Notes under the pieces: generated by a model
The model's database searches: none
Told to the model about the DNA's origin: nothing
Seen by the model: the letters and a program-made list of their open reading frames with translations, nothing else
Assembly: GCA_038087015.1 (NCBI GenBank)
Contig: JASBNA010000009.1
Coordinates: 1,054,001-1,118,000, forward strand
Direction: 5' to 3'
DNA length: 64,000 bases
From: Cerrena zonata
Lineage: Eukaryota > Basidiomycota > Agaricomycetes > Polyporales > Cerrenaceae
Made by a program: the position numbers and the translations under genes
Part shown: piece by piece, positions 23,587 to 33,194 of the stretch
Numbering within the stretch: the first letter of the stretch is position 1
Layout: each line of letters starts with the position of its first letter

Positions 23587-24631
23587 ATGGCTGAGTCTGT
23601 CCCACAAGCTGCAGTTCCAACACCTGATCCGGTTAATGCTGTGATCATCCCAGATGTTGCAGGGCAGGCTCTTTGGAAGCCGGCTGATGACCTTGCATTG
23701 GTCAATGCCCTGGCAGTTCAGAAGGCTGCAGGCCTTCAATCTGATAGTGGGTTCAAGACTACTGTCTGGACCTATGTATCAAAGGCTGTTTGGTTGTATG
23801 GTCAACGTCTTGGTGGCACCAAAACATCTGACAAATGCAAGGAGCATTTCCGAACTGTAAGTCACTTTGCCCTTCACATAATAGCATTTGCTGATTATAT
23901 TCAAGCTCAAAGGCCATTACTCGGTTGTGAAGGAGCTTTGGGAGGCGTCAGGGTTTGGTTGGAATGATGTGGAGAAGAAGGTTACTGCTACGGATGATGT
24001 GTGGAAGGATTACATTGCGGTGAGTGGTTTTCAGTTGTACGCAGTTGGATTTACTGAATATTTGTGTGAGTAGAAGCACTCTAAGGCTACTATGTGGCAG
24101 ACATGGGCCTTTCCACTCTATGACAAGATCGATTCCCTTGTTTTTGGTGTTGTCGCTATGGGTGCAAATGCCTATCACCCAGGCCAGACAACTTCTGACG
24201 GGTCCCCGAGTCCTTCCTCCACCCTTATCAATGACTCCTCTTCCAGTTCTGAGAACAGTAATTCCAATCTGGGCTCTGCTTCTACCTCCCGCTGCTGTCA
24301 ACGTGCTGATTCTGACTTGCAGGGTGAGGGCTTGAGTAACTCTCGAGATGCTCACCCACATGTTCGCCCTTGTACTGCTGATGCAATGTCAGCTATGGCG
24401 GCATCTCTCCAGGCTGTCTCACAATCCCTCAGTTCCCCACCCCCTGACTCCAGTCCCTCTCGCCGTCGACGAGCCACGAAGATGCTCATTGAAGATCAGA
24501 CATTTGATTCCGACACAGAGGAGGATGTTCTCAATCTTTTTGTTGAAGACTCTGCTTCAATTGATATCTTTATGGAGCTTCCGACTGCTGAGAAACGTGC
24601 CCGTTTCATCAGACGCCGCCTTCAGAAGTAG
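23587..24631 (+). CDS. Myb/SANT-like DNA-binding protein of the Harbinger element
   Basis: Three exons, 23587-23856, 23906-24019 and 24074-24631, with introns of 49 and 54 nt; 313 aa, stop TAG. Residues about 30-120 form a Myb/SANT-like domain (WKPADDLALVNAL, KCKEHFRT, then LKGHYSVVKELWEASGFGW), spliced in frame. The tail is Ser/Pro-rich, then has a basic SRRRRATK run and an acidic DSDTEED segment. In PIF/Harbinger elements this partner binds the ends and brings the nuclease to the DNA and nucleus. The gene ends 42 bp from the end of the convergent transposase. No lesions seen. Confidence 0.88.
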
Positions 24632-25437
24632 GTTTAAATTTGACTGTTATCCTAGTGTAGATCTGTTTAATATCTAGTATCCCCCTTCACGTATCATAGC
24701 CAACTCTTGCTCCTGTTCCTCTCTCGTATACCTCTGATAATCCTCCCACATTCTTGCTGCCATTTGATCCCTTCTCTCCACCACTCCTTGTACTACTCCA
24801 CCTTCATTTTCCAACCATTGTGTAGCGTCAATATTATTTTGTTGATTGCTGTTACCATGTCTGACTGTTGGCAAAGTGATATTGCTAGGATTGTAAATGC
24901 GAATGAAGTTATGAAGTGCACAAAAGGCACAGATAATGATAATCTTGGCTTGGGTTTGGATATCAAATTCAGGGGATGCTGTCAAAATCCTGAAGCGACG
25001 CTTGATGATTCCAAATACACGTTCAACAACATTGCAAGCCATTGCATGTCGGAGATTGAACAATTCCTCTTTGTTCCGTGGTCTATAGTGTTTAAGCTTG
25101 AACATATGAATATTGAGCTCCAGATAACTGACATACCTCTGGTTAGAACCAGCTTGTGCCCATTCCTTCAAGTGATAATGTACACCACAGTAAGGAACAA
25201 GAAGCATATCACATGATGGAAAACCCGCATCTGCAAGCATGTAGGTTCCTGGGGTAATATCCAAGTCCTGACCACGAGCGTATTCAAAGATACGTGAATC
25301 AGATGCACTGCCTTCCCAGCCTGGAAGTACATAGGTAAACTTCAGATCCCAGTCTACGGCTGCAAGAACATTCTGAGTCAGTGTCCCCTTGTGATTGCGA
25401 TTGGGACCAGTCATTGTGGCATCGGGAATCCAAAGAT

Positions 25438-27912
25438 CATCAGGAAAAACCCCCTTTTATAATTAGTGCTAATTAGAGCTCACCCAACTTTAATTGCTCT
25501 AATTGACTGCTAATCAATCTAATCTTTCTCAATTTTCTAATAATATCTAATGTGAATATTATAATAGCTAATTTAGTATTTATTGTTTAATAATTTTGCC
25601 AATTTTACTAATCCTTTCTATTATTTATTATTTTACTAACCGCAAAATAACTGAGTATTTATTATTAGATAAATTTACTAATTCTACTAATTATGTATAT
25701 TGTCTCTTAGTGTACTAACTATAAAATAACTTTGCTAACCATATCATAATTGAGTGCTTATTATTTGATAATCTTGCCAATTTTACTAATCTTATATATT
25801 ATTTCTTATGTTTCTTATTGTACTAACTGTGAAGTAATTCTACTAACTCTAGAAAAAGTCAGTACTTACTGTCAGATAATCTGATATATTCTCACTAACC
25901 TTACATATTGCTTCTTATTCTAGAATAACCTTGCTAACTATAGGACAATTGAGTGCTTGTTATCAAATAATCTTACCAATTCTACTAATTTTGTATATTG
26001 TTTCTTATATTTATCATTATGCTCTCATAGTTGTGAAACAATTGTATTAGCTATAAAACCATATTATTTAAGGTTTATTCAAGCTGGATAACAATATTGA
26101 ATGTATCTTTGCTAGTGAAACCTTTTATATATGTTACATTGCTCTGATATAGTATCATTAAACTATAACCTAGAAGCTATTCTGTTATAATTGAAAATAT
26201 CACCAAAGAAATATCTACAAATTAGTACTAAATTGACACACTCATTTGCTATCCACACTTTGAGATATCTTATAGAGCTAAGTCTCTACTGTTTACCCCT
26301 ATTTTTATTATTACCATACCCTTATTTTACAACTAAAATCTATAACTTATTTCAATATTTCTTACTATTCTCTTTTCATGAGGTTTCTGTGTTGCCAATA
26401 TGCTAAAACTGACCTGCAAAGAATAGTCCATATACAAGTTAATTATATATTATGGTAGGGTGGTGCTTTATAAATATCTGATGTTGAACTGATACTCAGA
26501 CAAGCTACCTATTGAATTCCTATAATGATAATTCTGGAGTAGCTAATACAGTATCCATGATTTTGACATGTGAGCATGATATTCAGAATCTCCTTGAAAA
26601 TCTGGTGTTGTTGTGCACGCAATAGGTAGGGTAGTTAGAGGCAACAAAGACAATAAAATTGATAAGTAGACTAGACGAATACATGGCTTTTTATACTAAA
26701 TCCGGATGGATTTTATGGCCGAAACAAGTAGCAAATAGGAGGACACGGAAAGCGTAAGAAACACATTGGAAGACAGACGGGAAAATGGGAGCGAATGGGA
26801 ATAAAGCAAACCAGAGAAAATGGGACGAGAAGATATGAGGAAAGGATTAAGAGAGTCCGAATGAAAAGGCAGAAGGTATAAGAGGATAAGACGGAAGCAA
26901 ACCTGAGCACCTTCCTAATCCGGAATGATCAGGTCCGGATGAGGTCAGCGCTGGCTGCAGCCGGATCCTCAGTGCGGGCGGATGCACCATGTCCGGATGC
27001 GGGTCATGCCCGGATACACATTGTGTCCGGATGTGGATTGTGTGCGGATGCACTACAATACCGGATGGTGCATGTGTCCGGATGCCTCGGACGGTGTATT
27101 ACAACATCTGGTTCTAATGATATATAATATGTCCCTATAATGTAGAGAAACAGCAAGGATTCTCTATTTCTAAGTTGCTTAGGTGATTGAAGATAATCTA
27201 GGACTAATCTAATCATATCTCATGTTCCTGTGCTCCGATCCGCGCCATTGAGAGTGCATCGGAAAGCCCCGGATCATGGCTTTCCAACGCCGTCTCAAGC
27301 GCCCTGCCACGTCGCCATCCTCTCTCTCTCTCTCTCTTTCCTCTCATTTACTCTTTCCTTTCCTTCCTTCTCCTCTTCCCTATCTATGCAGATCATATCT
27401 ATAAATAAGGTGAGCTTTGATTTACTTCAGTTTATCTCTCACTAACTTGCTTCTCAAAAGCACAGTGCTTATTTCAGAAGACTTGTATGTTCTAACTCAT
27501 TTCTTTTTCTGATCTGCTTACCATCCTCAACAGTCACTTCTATTATTACTTAACTCACCAGTAGTGTTATAGATTAGATTTTTGGTAAATAACATAGAGT
27601 AAATCTGTAATAATAGCTCAATTATCAGTGCTTTTTCCAACTATTTTCAATTGTGTGATAGTCTGAGTGCTAGGAACTAACTCTCATATCATCCAACTGC
27701 TCCTAATTACATCTAATTAGCTCTAATTGCATCTAATACTAATCTAACTTACCTCTTATTAGCTCTAACTGAGACCTAATAGGCTCTAATTAGACCTATA
27801 TATTTTGCGTTATTTTGACACATGTCTAAATAGACCCAATTAGAGATATTCTTCCTATTGCACTTAATTCAATATAATTAGCTCTAATTAGAGATGGGGG
27901 TTTTCCCTGATG
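25438..27912. mobile_element. CATCAGG-family DNA element, copy 1 (2475 bp), in the Harbinger transposase
   Basis: Ends CATCAGGAAAAACCCCC and complement GGGGGTTTTCCCTGATG, flanked by AT on both sides (25436-25437 and 27913-27914). Both subterminal regions are full of TCTAATTAG/CTCTAATT words (about 25460-25520 and 27690-27890). A block at 27111-27330 is about 90% the same as 54205-54420 in copy 3. No coding capacity recognised: non-autonomous or a decayed member of an unassigned TIR family with 2-bp target duplication. Confidence 0.85.
26925..27095. repeat. Clustered CCGGATG repeats
   Basis: Roughly eight spaced copies of TCCGGATG/CCGGATAC/GCGGATGC-like words within about 170 bp, inside the CATCAGG element. 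Spacing is irregular (about 15-25 bp). Could be transposase-binding iterons or a methylation-prone CpG cluster. Confidence 0.6.
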
Positions 27913-28716
27913 ATAGAACTGGGATCCATCAAGAGCAGAGCGGACATGCTGAAAGTAGGGATAGAACTTTGGGTTATCTTTGATTTGAGATGGAACTTCA
28001 TCAGATGGGAGATGAACAAGTGTCTTGTAGAATCCAGTCTCGACGATAAGATTCAAAATACGGTGGAAAATACTGAAAAGAATATAGTTAAGTGAGATAA
28101 GCAAAGAGAATCTGATGTACCTGCTAACAGTACTCTTGCTATGCTGAAACCGCTCCTCTATATATGCATATGACATTCCTGTTCGGCCCATGTGCAAGAA
28201 TAGAAGAAGTTGTTCTTCGGCAGAGATATATCTTGAACTATGAAGACCAAACTCCCGTAGCTTTCGGACAAGCTTCTGGAAGGCATCCTTTGACATACCA
28301 GACTGCTCTTGGAAGCGCTCAGCATGCCCAGACCAGAGCTCATCAAACCAACGCTGACCTGTGAGGATGGAAGTATATTTTGGTGTAGGAGATGCTGTGA
28401 ACTTGAATGCTGCTGTCACAGCACCAACCATTGCTGCAAATACAGCAGTTTTATGCCTCTGAAGCTCACTTCCCTTTGTTTTCTTGACTTTAGCTGCTTT
28501 TCCTGCTTCATGACAGACCATGATGATGGGTAGAAGTGTCTTTGTTCTGCTATCTACATGTACAAAGAGGCATTGGTCACCTTGTGACCTGTCATGACTC
28601 ATCCGTGACATAACCGCCCTCAAACCCACTGAACCCACCAGCACCCACCCTCGGGCAGCCCGGAACTCTGCCCCATCCCCATGGGCCCATGGGTCGTGTC
28701 ACCAAACGGGCCCTAA

Positions 28717-29767
28717 GTGTTCTTCCCTCAGTTCTCACATTCTCCGAGGCCTCTATCCCTTCGAGATACTTAGGTAATAACGCTTGCCTGGTGTCCATTC
28801 ACATCAACCATTTGTTGACTTTCTGTTGTACCGATCTCTGGTTGTAGGAGGAATCGTAAAAGCTTGATTGGGTGGATGCAACTATACTGCCTTCAGTTAG
28901 TCCGAGGTGTAGCTTCTTCCTTTCGAGGATTATCTCTAATCCTTGTCGGAGTCTCAATTGTACTACTATGAAAATGTCAAAAAGGATGCTCTTCGATGAG
29001 GAAGAGCTGAGGAGGGAGAGAAGGTCGTCGAAGGGAGAGAAGGTCCAGTGGTCCCCTTGACCTTCTAGGTCCAGGAAGCCTTGGACCACGTTCTCTACTA
29101 GCTGGCAATAGCTCTCGATGTCGTGCCAGTAGTCATTAGCTAATGCGTACTTCCTTTCGCCTCGTCTTTTTCCCGCAGACTCTATGACGTCAGGATCTTC
29201 GAGCATCTTAAGGATGATGTCTCAGATGTATATCAAAGAAGAGTGGTCGGCTGAATCTGACTGTATCAACTCCCTAACGAGGGATCAAGCTTGGTCTGGT
29301 TGCCTCAGGTGCATGGGGGGACGACCTTTGACTAGAAGTTTGCGGAGGTTGTGCTTGATGTGAGAATTAACCCGTTTCCCATCTGCCCTAGAGCATAGCA
29401 GTTGATCTTCCGGGTTAGGGGCATCTCCCACTTCTCTAGTTAAGACGTCCTTGGGAGGCAACTGTGGAGGGGTGCTGGTAGTGGAGAGAGGAGAGGCAGA
29501 GATTGAAAGTGTCGAGGTTTGGGGCACATGTAATGGTAATAAGTCGGAGGTAGGGGGAGCGATTGGATCCGGTGGATTCGAAGAGAAGGTTGATATTGAC
29601 GTGTCTCTAGTGAGACTGCCAGGCATGCTAATCTCTTCCATAGATTGTTCCTCCGGTTGAGGAAACTGTAGTTCTAACGCGTTGTGGGTGAGTGATCGAG
29701 ACGGATCCATCGCTCGTACTGAGAAGTCTCTGTTGGGTACTAGTCGCGTTCCCAGTGCGTCCACCAG
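28717..29767 (-). other. Gypsy-1 5' leader and N-terminal gag segment
   Basis: Directly inside the 5' LTR the minus strand reads CTGGTGGACGCACTGGG, where a primer-binding site is expected. An open frame starts there; I take ATG 29710 as gag start because an in-frame TAA lies upstream in the LTR. The encoded Ser/Pro-rich segment (STTSTPPQLPPKDVL) and the helical segment after 29206 (NDYWHDIESYCQLVENVV) match no family I know. Three in-frame TGAs fall here. Confidence 0.6.
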
Positions 29768-30064
29768 TGTAAAGTCTGCTTCCAGGCTTTAAAGGTAGGC
29801 GATACGCACTCAGCTGTATCCGACAGAGATTCGGAATAGAACTCCTATGAAATGACGGAGATCTGACTATAGTTAGGTTGTCGAGGTCCTAGCGAGGACA
29901 TGACAGCGCAGAGAAGGTGGTGGGTTATATTCAAGAAGTTCTAACTACCCTAATAGGAAGGAGTGACTATCTAGGGTCAGGAATAGAAAGTATAGAGAGG
30001 GCGTTTAAAGTCCATCATAGCGAGTGAATAAAGGATTTCGAGTACTACCAAAGGGTCCGTAACA
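29768..30064 (-). repeat. Gypsy-1 5' LTR (297 bp)
   Basis: TGTAAAGTCTG to GGGTCCGTAACA on the plus strand; upstream LTR in element orientation. It differs from its partner by two substitutions and lacks 15 bases. The roughly ten CpG sites are kept in both LTRs except one (ACG versus ATG). Confidence 0.93.
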
Positions 30065-31050
30065 TGAGGAGTGTCTCAGCAGTGAGTGGAGTGCTAGAGA
30101 CCTGAGCACTGGTGAGGATTGAACAAACAGTGGGTCAATATGATAAAGGCAATGATCATAGCCTTGTACTGCTGGTCAGTAAGTGTGCCACCAGTGGTGG
30201 CATATTCCGATTTGAGTCATTGGAGTTCGAGTAACGTTGGATGAGGATTTTTATCCATGCAGTAAAGGTTGTTCATTAGTTGTAAAACTTCAACCTGGAC
30301 AAGATCACCTTGGCTGTCAAAAGTCTCCGTTACAATCTTCCAACATTCATCTGCTTTCATCTTTGATGAGATCTTCAGCTTGAGCAGTTCCAGTAGCATC
30401 TGGAAGAGAAGGGTCTTGATGGTTGCATGACCAGACTCATACGCATCTAGTGCGTCTTCGTACTTCTCATCAGCATCTGGATCTACGCCGGGGGCTGTTG
30501 GAGGTTGAGGTTCTTTGGCGGTACCATTAAGGTATCGTTTTAACCTCTTGGCCAGGATAGCTGAGGTGACCTGCACTGGGCTGGAAACCAGATTCTAGGC
30601 CCAATAAAAAGGTAAAAAATCAGTCATAAAATGTAATAATTTTCAAGCAACTTTCTAGTCAAAAAAATGAAATGAAATTCAAAGTTCTTACAACATTTTG
30701 TGCATTCAAAAAATAAATATAAAACTTTAAGTTTTTAGGATAGAAAAACTGTGTTGTGAGTGGGAATTCACAGTTTTATGCTTCCTATTTTCTCAAATTT
30801 TTATTGAATTCTTGTTTTCACAAAATGTTCTAAGAACTTTCAGTTTTATTTCATTTTTTTGACAGAAAAAGTTGCTTGAAAATTATTACATTTTATGACT
30901 GATTTTTTACCTTTTTATTGGACCTAAAATTAGGTTTCCGGCCCAGTGCTGGGACTTATAGAGGACCCAGTTCAAGCCATCTTCAGACAACTTCAGTACC
31001 TTCAGATTCTCACTGAAACCAAGGGAGCTAGACTGTTCGCCGGGGCCCAT
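30065..31050 (-). pseudogene. Ty1/copia gag N-terminal part (UBN2-type), interrupted by a MITE
   Basis: ATG 31050-31048 on the minus strand, MGPGEQSSSLGFSENLKVLK, then LSEDGLNWVLYKSQ. Next comes a family B MITE (30574-30948), then VTSAILAKRLKRYLNG and a helical gag domain (ADECWKIVTETFDSQGD, LLELQ, then TGA, LKSEYATTGGTLTDQQYKAM). Gag of copia elements of this type forms the particle. A TGA at about 30217 sits where related gags often have Arg, and a frameshift near 30120 precedes a segment ending SSTPLTAETLLM at the Gypsy-1 insertion. The rest of gag and protease is at 12637-13291. Confidence 0.85.
30574..30948. mobile_element. MITE family B, copy 3 (375 bp), in copia gag
   Basis: Ends CACTGGGCTGGAAACC and GGTTTCCGGCCCAGTG, flanked by CTG on both sides (30571-30573 and 30949-30951). 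On the minus strand it splits gag between YKSQ and VTSAI; removal with one CTG copy restores the frame. Confidence 0.93.
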
Positions 31051-31054
31051 AACC

Positions 31055-31355
31055 TGTGAACGCAGAGGATTGATCTATTGAGATAAGAATGCTCTTCAGT
31101 CGGATATAATGGTAGATTGACTGATATATTGTAGATACCTATTGAGATAAGAACTATGGTAGTTGTCAATACAATGAAGGTTACAAATATAAAGATATAC
31201 GTACTGCTCTTCAGTCAGATATAATGGTAGATCGACTGAAGAGACAGTGAGTCATTGCGAGAGCTATGACCGATCGTGCATGTATGAAAAAGGGAACTAT
31301 GGATCGGAAAGAAAATAGATGCTTGGCGTCCAGTATCTACGCTTATATTCCAACA
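31055..31355 (-). repeat. Putative copia 5' LTR (about 301 bp)
   Basis: On the minus strand it would begin TGTTGGAATATAAGCG and end CTCTGCGTTCACA, immediately followed by a GGTTATGGGCCCCGG stretch that includes the gag ATG and resembles fungal copia primer-binding regions. TG...CA ends and position fit, but the partner LTR is missing, so the borders rest on motif only. Internal direct repeats (CTCTTCAGTC..ATATAATGGTAGAT) occur twice. Confidence 0.55.
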
Positions 31356-31792
31356 CATGTTGTCGCAGAAACCTGACTTGGTTTACAACCAGCCTCAACT
31401 TTGCATAGAGTTGTTACCATTTCTGAAGAATGAAGAAGAATTGTTCTATATACCTGGACTTGCTGGGGTACTTGTACCATAATGCAATTTCATGTCTGAT
31501 CCTAAACTAGGGTTATCTGTATTTTACATTTTACATCTGCTTCTTCCTGTAAAATATCATTATTTTTTGTACTGTTGAACTCACAGGGACTTTCTGAGCA
31601 GAGTGATACCCTCAATATTTCTCTCATATTGCTTCATAAGTTCCAATGCAAGGTTTTATGTTTGCTTTGTATTATGTGACTTACTCACCATGGGAAAAAG
31701 ACAACTTTGTATTGAGGATAACAAAGATATTTGTATTGTGGTAACAAAACTCTATGGATGAGACTATATATATCAAATCCCAACTATATGGG
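31356..31792. other. Flank of the copia element; short open frame only
   Basis: A 41-codon plus-strand frame from ATG 31357 to TAA 31482 (MLSQKPDLVYNQPQLCIELL...) begins right at the copia border and looks protein-like (LPFLKNEEELFYIPGLAGVL). It could be the cut end of a disrupted host gene, but I cannot name it. The rest to 31792 is AT-rich with nothing recognisable. Confidence 0.35.
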
Positions 31793-33112
31793 ACGGTTGA
31801 GGCACCTATGAGCTTGCATTGAGTAGATGAGTCTAACACTTCTTTCTGAAAGGGAAACGGAGCAAAACTGACCAATCTATAAGCTAATTTCCGAAATTTG
31901 TCAGTTATACAGTACAACAAATATGGAATATAAGAGTCATTTCACCACCGATTTGGATGTGGAAGACAGCATTGGATTTGCACTGCAGAGATGAACCCAG
32001 GCATGTGTGAAAGACCTCACGCTTCAAGGTATGAGGTGAAAGAGCAGAATGGTAGCTCTGTTAGTGATGAAACCTTTATACAAAACCTGTATGAAACCAG
32101 ACGTTCAAGCTCAAACATCGCAATTGGTGCAGATTTGACCTCATAATAGCATGAATACCATCTGAGCATTTGGTTTATGAGCATTTAGAGGTTCGTAATG
32201 GGCATTAAAAGGTTCATAGTGGGCGTTTAGAGGTTCATCGTGGGAGTTAACATAGCAGGGATTCAGCTCTGGCATCAGTGATGCCAGGGAAAGAACATTG
32301 AGGAAATATCTTATCTGTTGACATAATGTTCACTAAAAAGAACACAGAAAAAACATGTAAAATATTTCTATCAATATTTATTACCCTATTTTTACAATAT
32401 TTTTGACCAAAGTATATGCCTATATAGGAAAGTGGTGGCATTTTCAAATCATGAAATACCAACCTGAGTGTCCAAATAAGACTCTAAATAGTCACCTGTG
32501 TATCTCAGTATGCCATGTAGCATTAATAGTAATGCAAGAAGCAGCTATTTTCCCTAAATGAGTGAACTAAGTGTCTGTTCTCCTAATTAAATATTGGAAG
32601 AACATTGAAAGAAAACATTTAAAATATTTTGCACAAAAATCTTTTTAAAAAACATCGTGAGAAACATAATAAATATTTCCTCAATGTTCTTTCCCTGGCA
32701 TCACTGATGCCAGAGCTGAATCCCTGCTGTGTTAACTCCCACTGGTATTCATGCTATTATGAGGTCAAATCTGCACCAATTGCGATGTTTGAGCTTGAAC
32801 GTCTGGTTTCATACAGGTTTTGTATAAAGGTTTCATCACTAACAGAGCTACCATTCTGCTCTTTCACCTCATACCTTGAAGCGTGAGGTCTTTCACACAT
32901 GCCTGGGTTCATCTCTGCAGTGCAAATCCAATGCTGTCTTCCACATCCAAATCGGTGGTGAAATGACTCTTATATTCCATATTTGTTGTACTGTATAACT
33001 GACAAATTTCGGAAATTAGCTTATAGATTGGTCAGTTTTGCTCCGTTTCCCTTTCAGAAAGAAGTGTTAGACTCATCTACTCAATGCAAGCTCATAGGTG
33101 CCTCAACCATCG
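31793..33112. mobile_element. Foldback element 1 (arms about 517 and 440 bp)
   Basis: Left arm 31793-32309 and right arm 32673-33112 are long inverted repeats, from GGTTGAGGCACCTATGAGC to the GGCATCAGTGATGCC palindrome and adjoining GAAAGAACATTGAGGAAAT. The left arm has about 77 extra bases near 32168-32247 with internal GGTTCATAGTGGGCGTTTAG-like triplicates. No coding capacity. Matching frames in the two arms are mirror artefacts. Confidence 0.8.
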
Positions 33113-33194
33113 AGAAAGGTGTGTATTTACAGACCCAGTCTTCATAAACAAGGTGAGGGGGAGTGAAAGTGGAAGAGGGGAAGAGCAGGCAAAA

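Larger units (their letters stand above)
24674..28521 (-). pseudogene. PIF/Harbinger DDE transposase (DDE_Tnp_4-like), split by an insertion
   Basis: Start ATG 28521-28519; exon 28521-28121, a 48-nt intron (28120-28073), second exon from 28072 to the insertion at about 27913; coding resumes near 25436 and ends with TAG at 24676-24674. The N-terminal part has a helix-turn-helix-like region (FQHSKSTVSR) and the first catalytic Asp in ALDGSQF. The downstream part has WEGSASDSRIF, the second Asp in LADAGFP and the Glu in VVERVFGIIKRRF, so the DDE triad is visible. The 2475-bp insertion lies just after the first Asp; removing it with one AT copy restores the frame (FY to LWIPDAT). The gene is dead as it stands, and the break looks like the only major lesion. 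Confidence 0.9.
23342..28713. mobile_element. PIF/Harbinger DNA transposon inserted in Gypsy-1 gag
   Basis: About 45-bp terminal inverted repeats beginning GGGCCCGTTCGGTGACAC on the left and GGGCCCGTTTGGTGACAC on the right (complement), rich in CCCATGGGCCCATGGGG. Flanked by the 3-bp duplication TAA (23339-23341 and 28714-28716), as expected for Harbinger (TWA). It carries the two classic genes, a Myb/SANT-like protein (plus) and a DDE nuclease (minus), arranged tail to tail. Removing it restores the gag frame across RTL/SFTVPPS. Confidence 0.95.
15893..29710 (-). pseudogene. Gypsy-1 gag-pol polyprotein frame, interrupted by two insertions and eleven TGA codons
   Basis: ATG at 29710-29708, end at TAA 15895-15893. 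After removing the Harbinger element and the MITE with one TSD copy each, the frame is exactly 2575 codons. Order: novel N-terminal gag part (29710-28714), gag continuing from 23338 with zinc knuckle CKVCGSPYHYDRDC (about 21650), aspartic protease RIDSGADISLV (about 21010), RT with YIDDIIIYS (about 19470), RNase H, and an integrase zinc region ending in CDVCQK. The integrase core follows, with SLNLIIGLP, IIADRDPR and HPQHDGQTERTN, then a chromodomain (EVEDIVTWRR, FLVRWKGYG). The first integrase Asp appears as Asn. In-frame TGAs start (minus-strand first base) at 29287, 29224, 28801, 22715, 22622, 21266, 21179, 18593, 18002, 17525 and 17072. No TAA, TAG or frameshift occurs before the terminal TAA. 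Confidence 0.88.
13292..30064 (-). mobile_element. Gypsy-1: Ty3/gypsy LTR retrotransposon with nested insertions, inserted in a copia element
   Basis: LTRs begin TG and end CA and are flanked by the 5-bp duplication TGAGG (13287-13291 and 30065-30069). The element reads on the minus strand. A purine run (GGGGGGCAG on the minus strand, 13604-13612) abuts the 3' LTR as expected for a polypurine tract. The LTRs differ by only two substitutions plus a 15-bp deletion, so insertion was recent. Inside are a PIF/Harbinger element (23342-28713) and a 715-bp MITE (16250-16964). Without these the element is about 10.7 kb. Confidence 0.92.

Noticed and set aside
29768..30064. Solo LTR
   Set aside because: A near-identical partner at 13292-13603 in the same orientation, with the matching TGAGG duplication, shows a full element.
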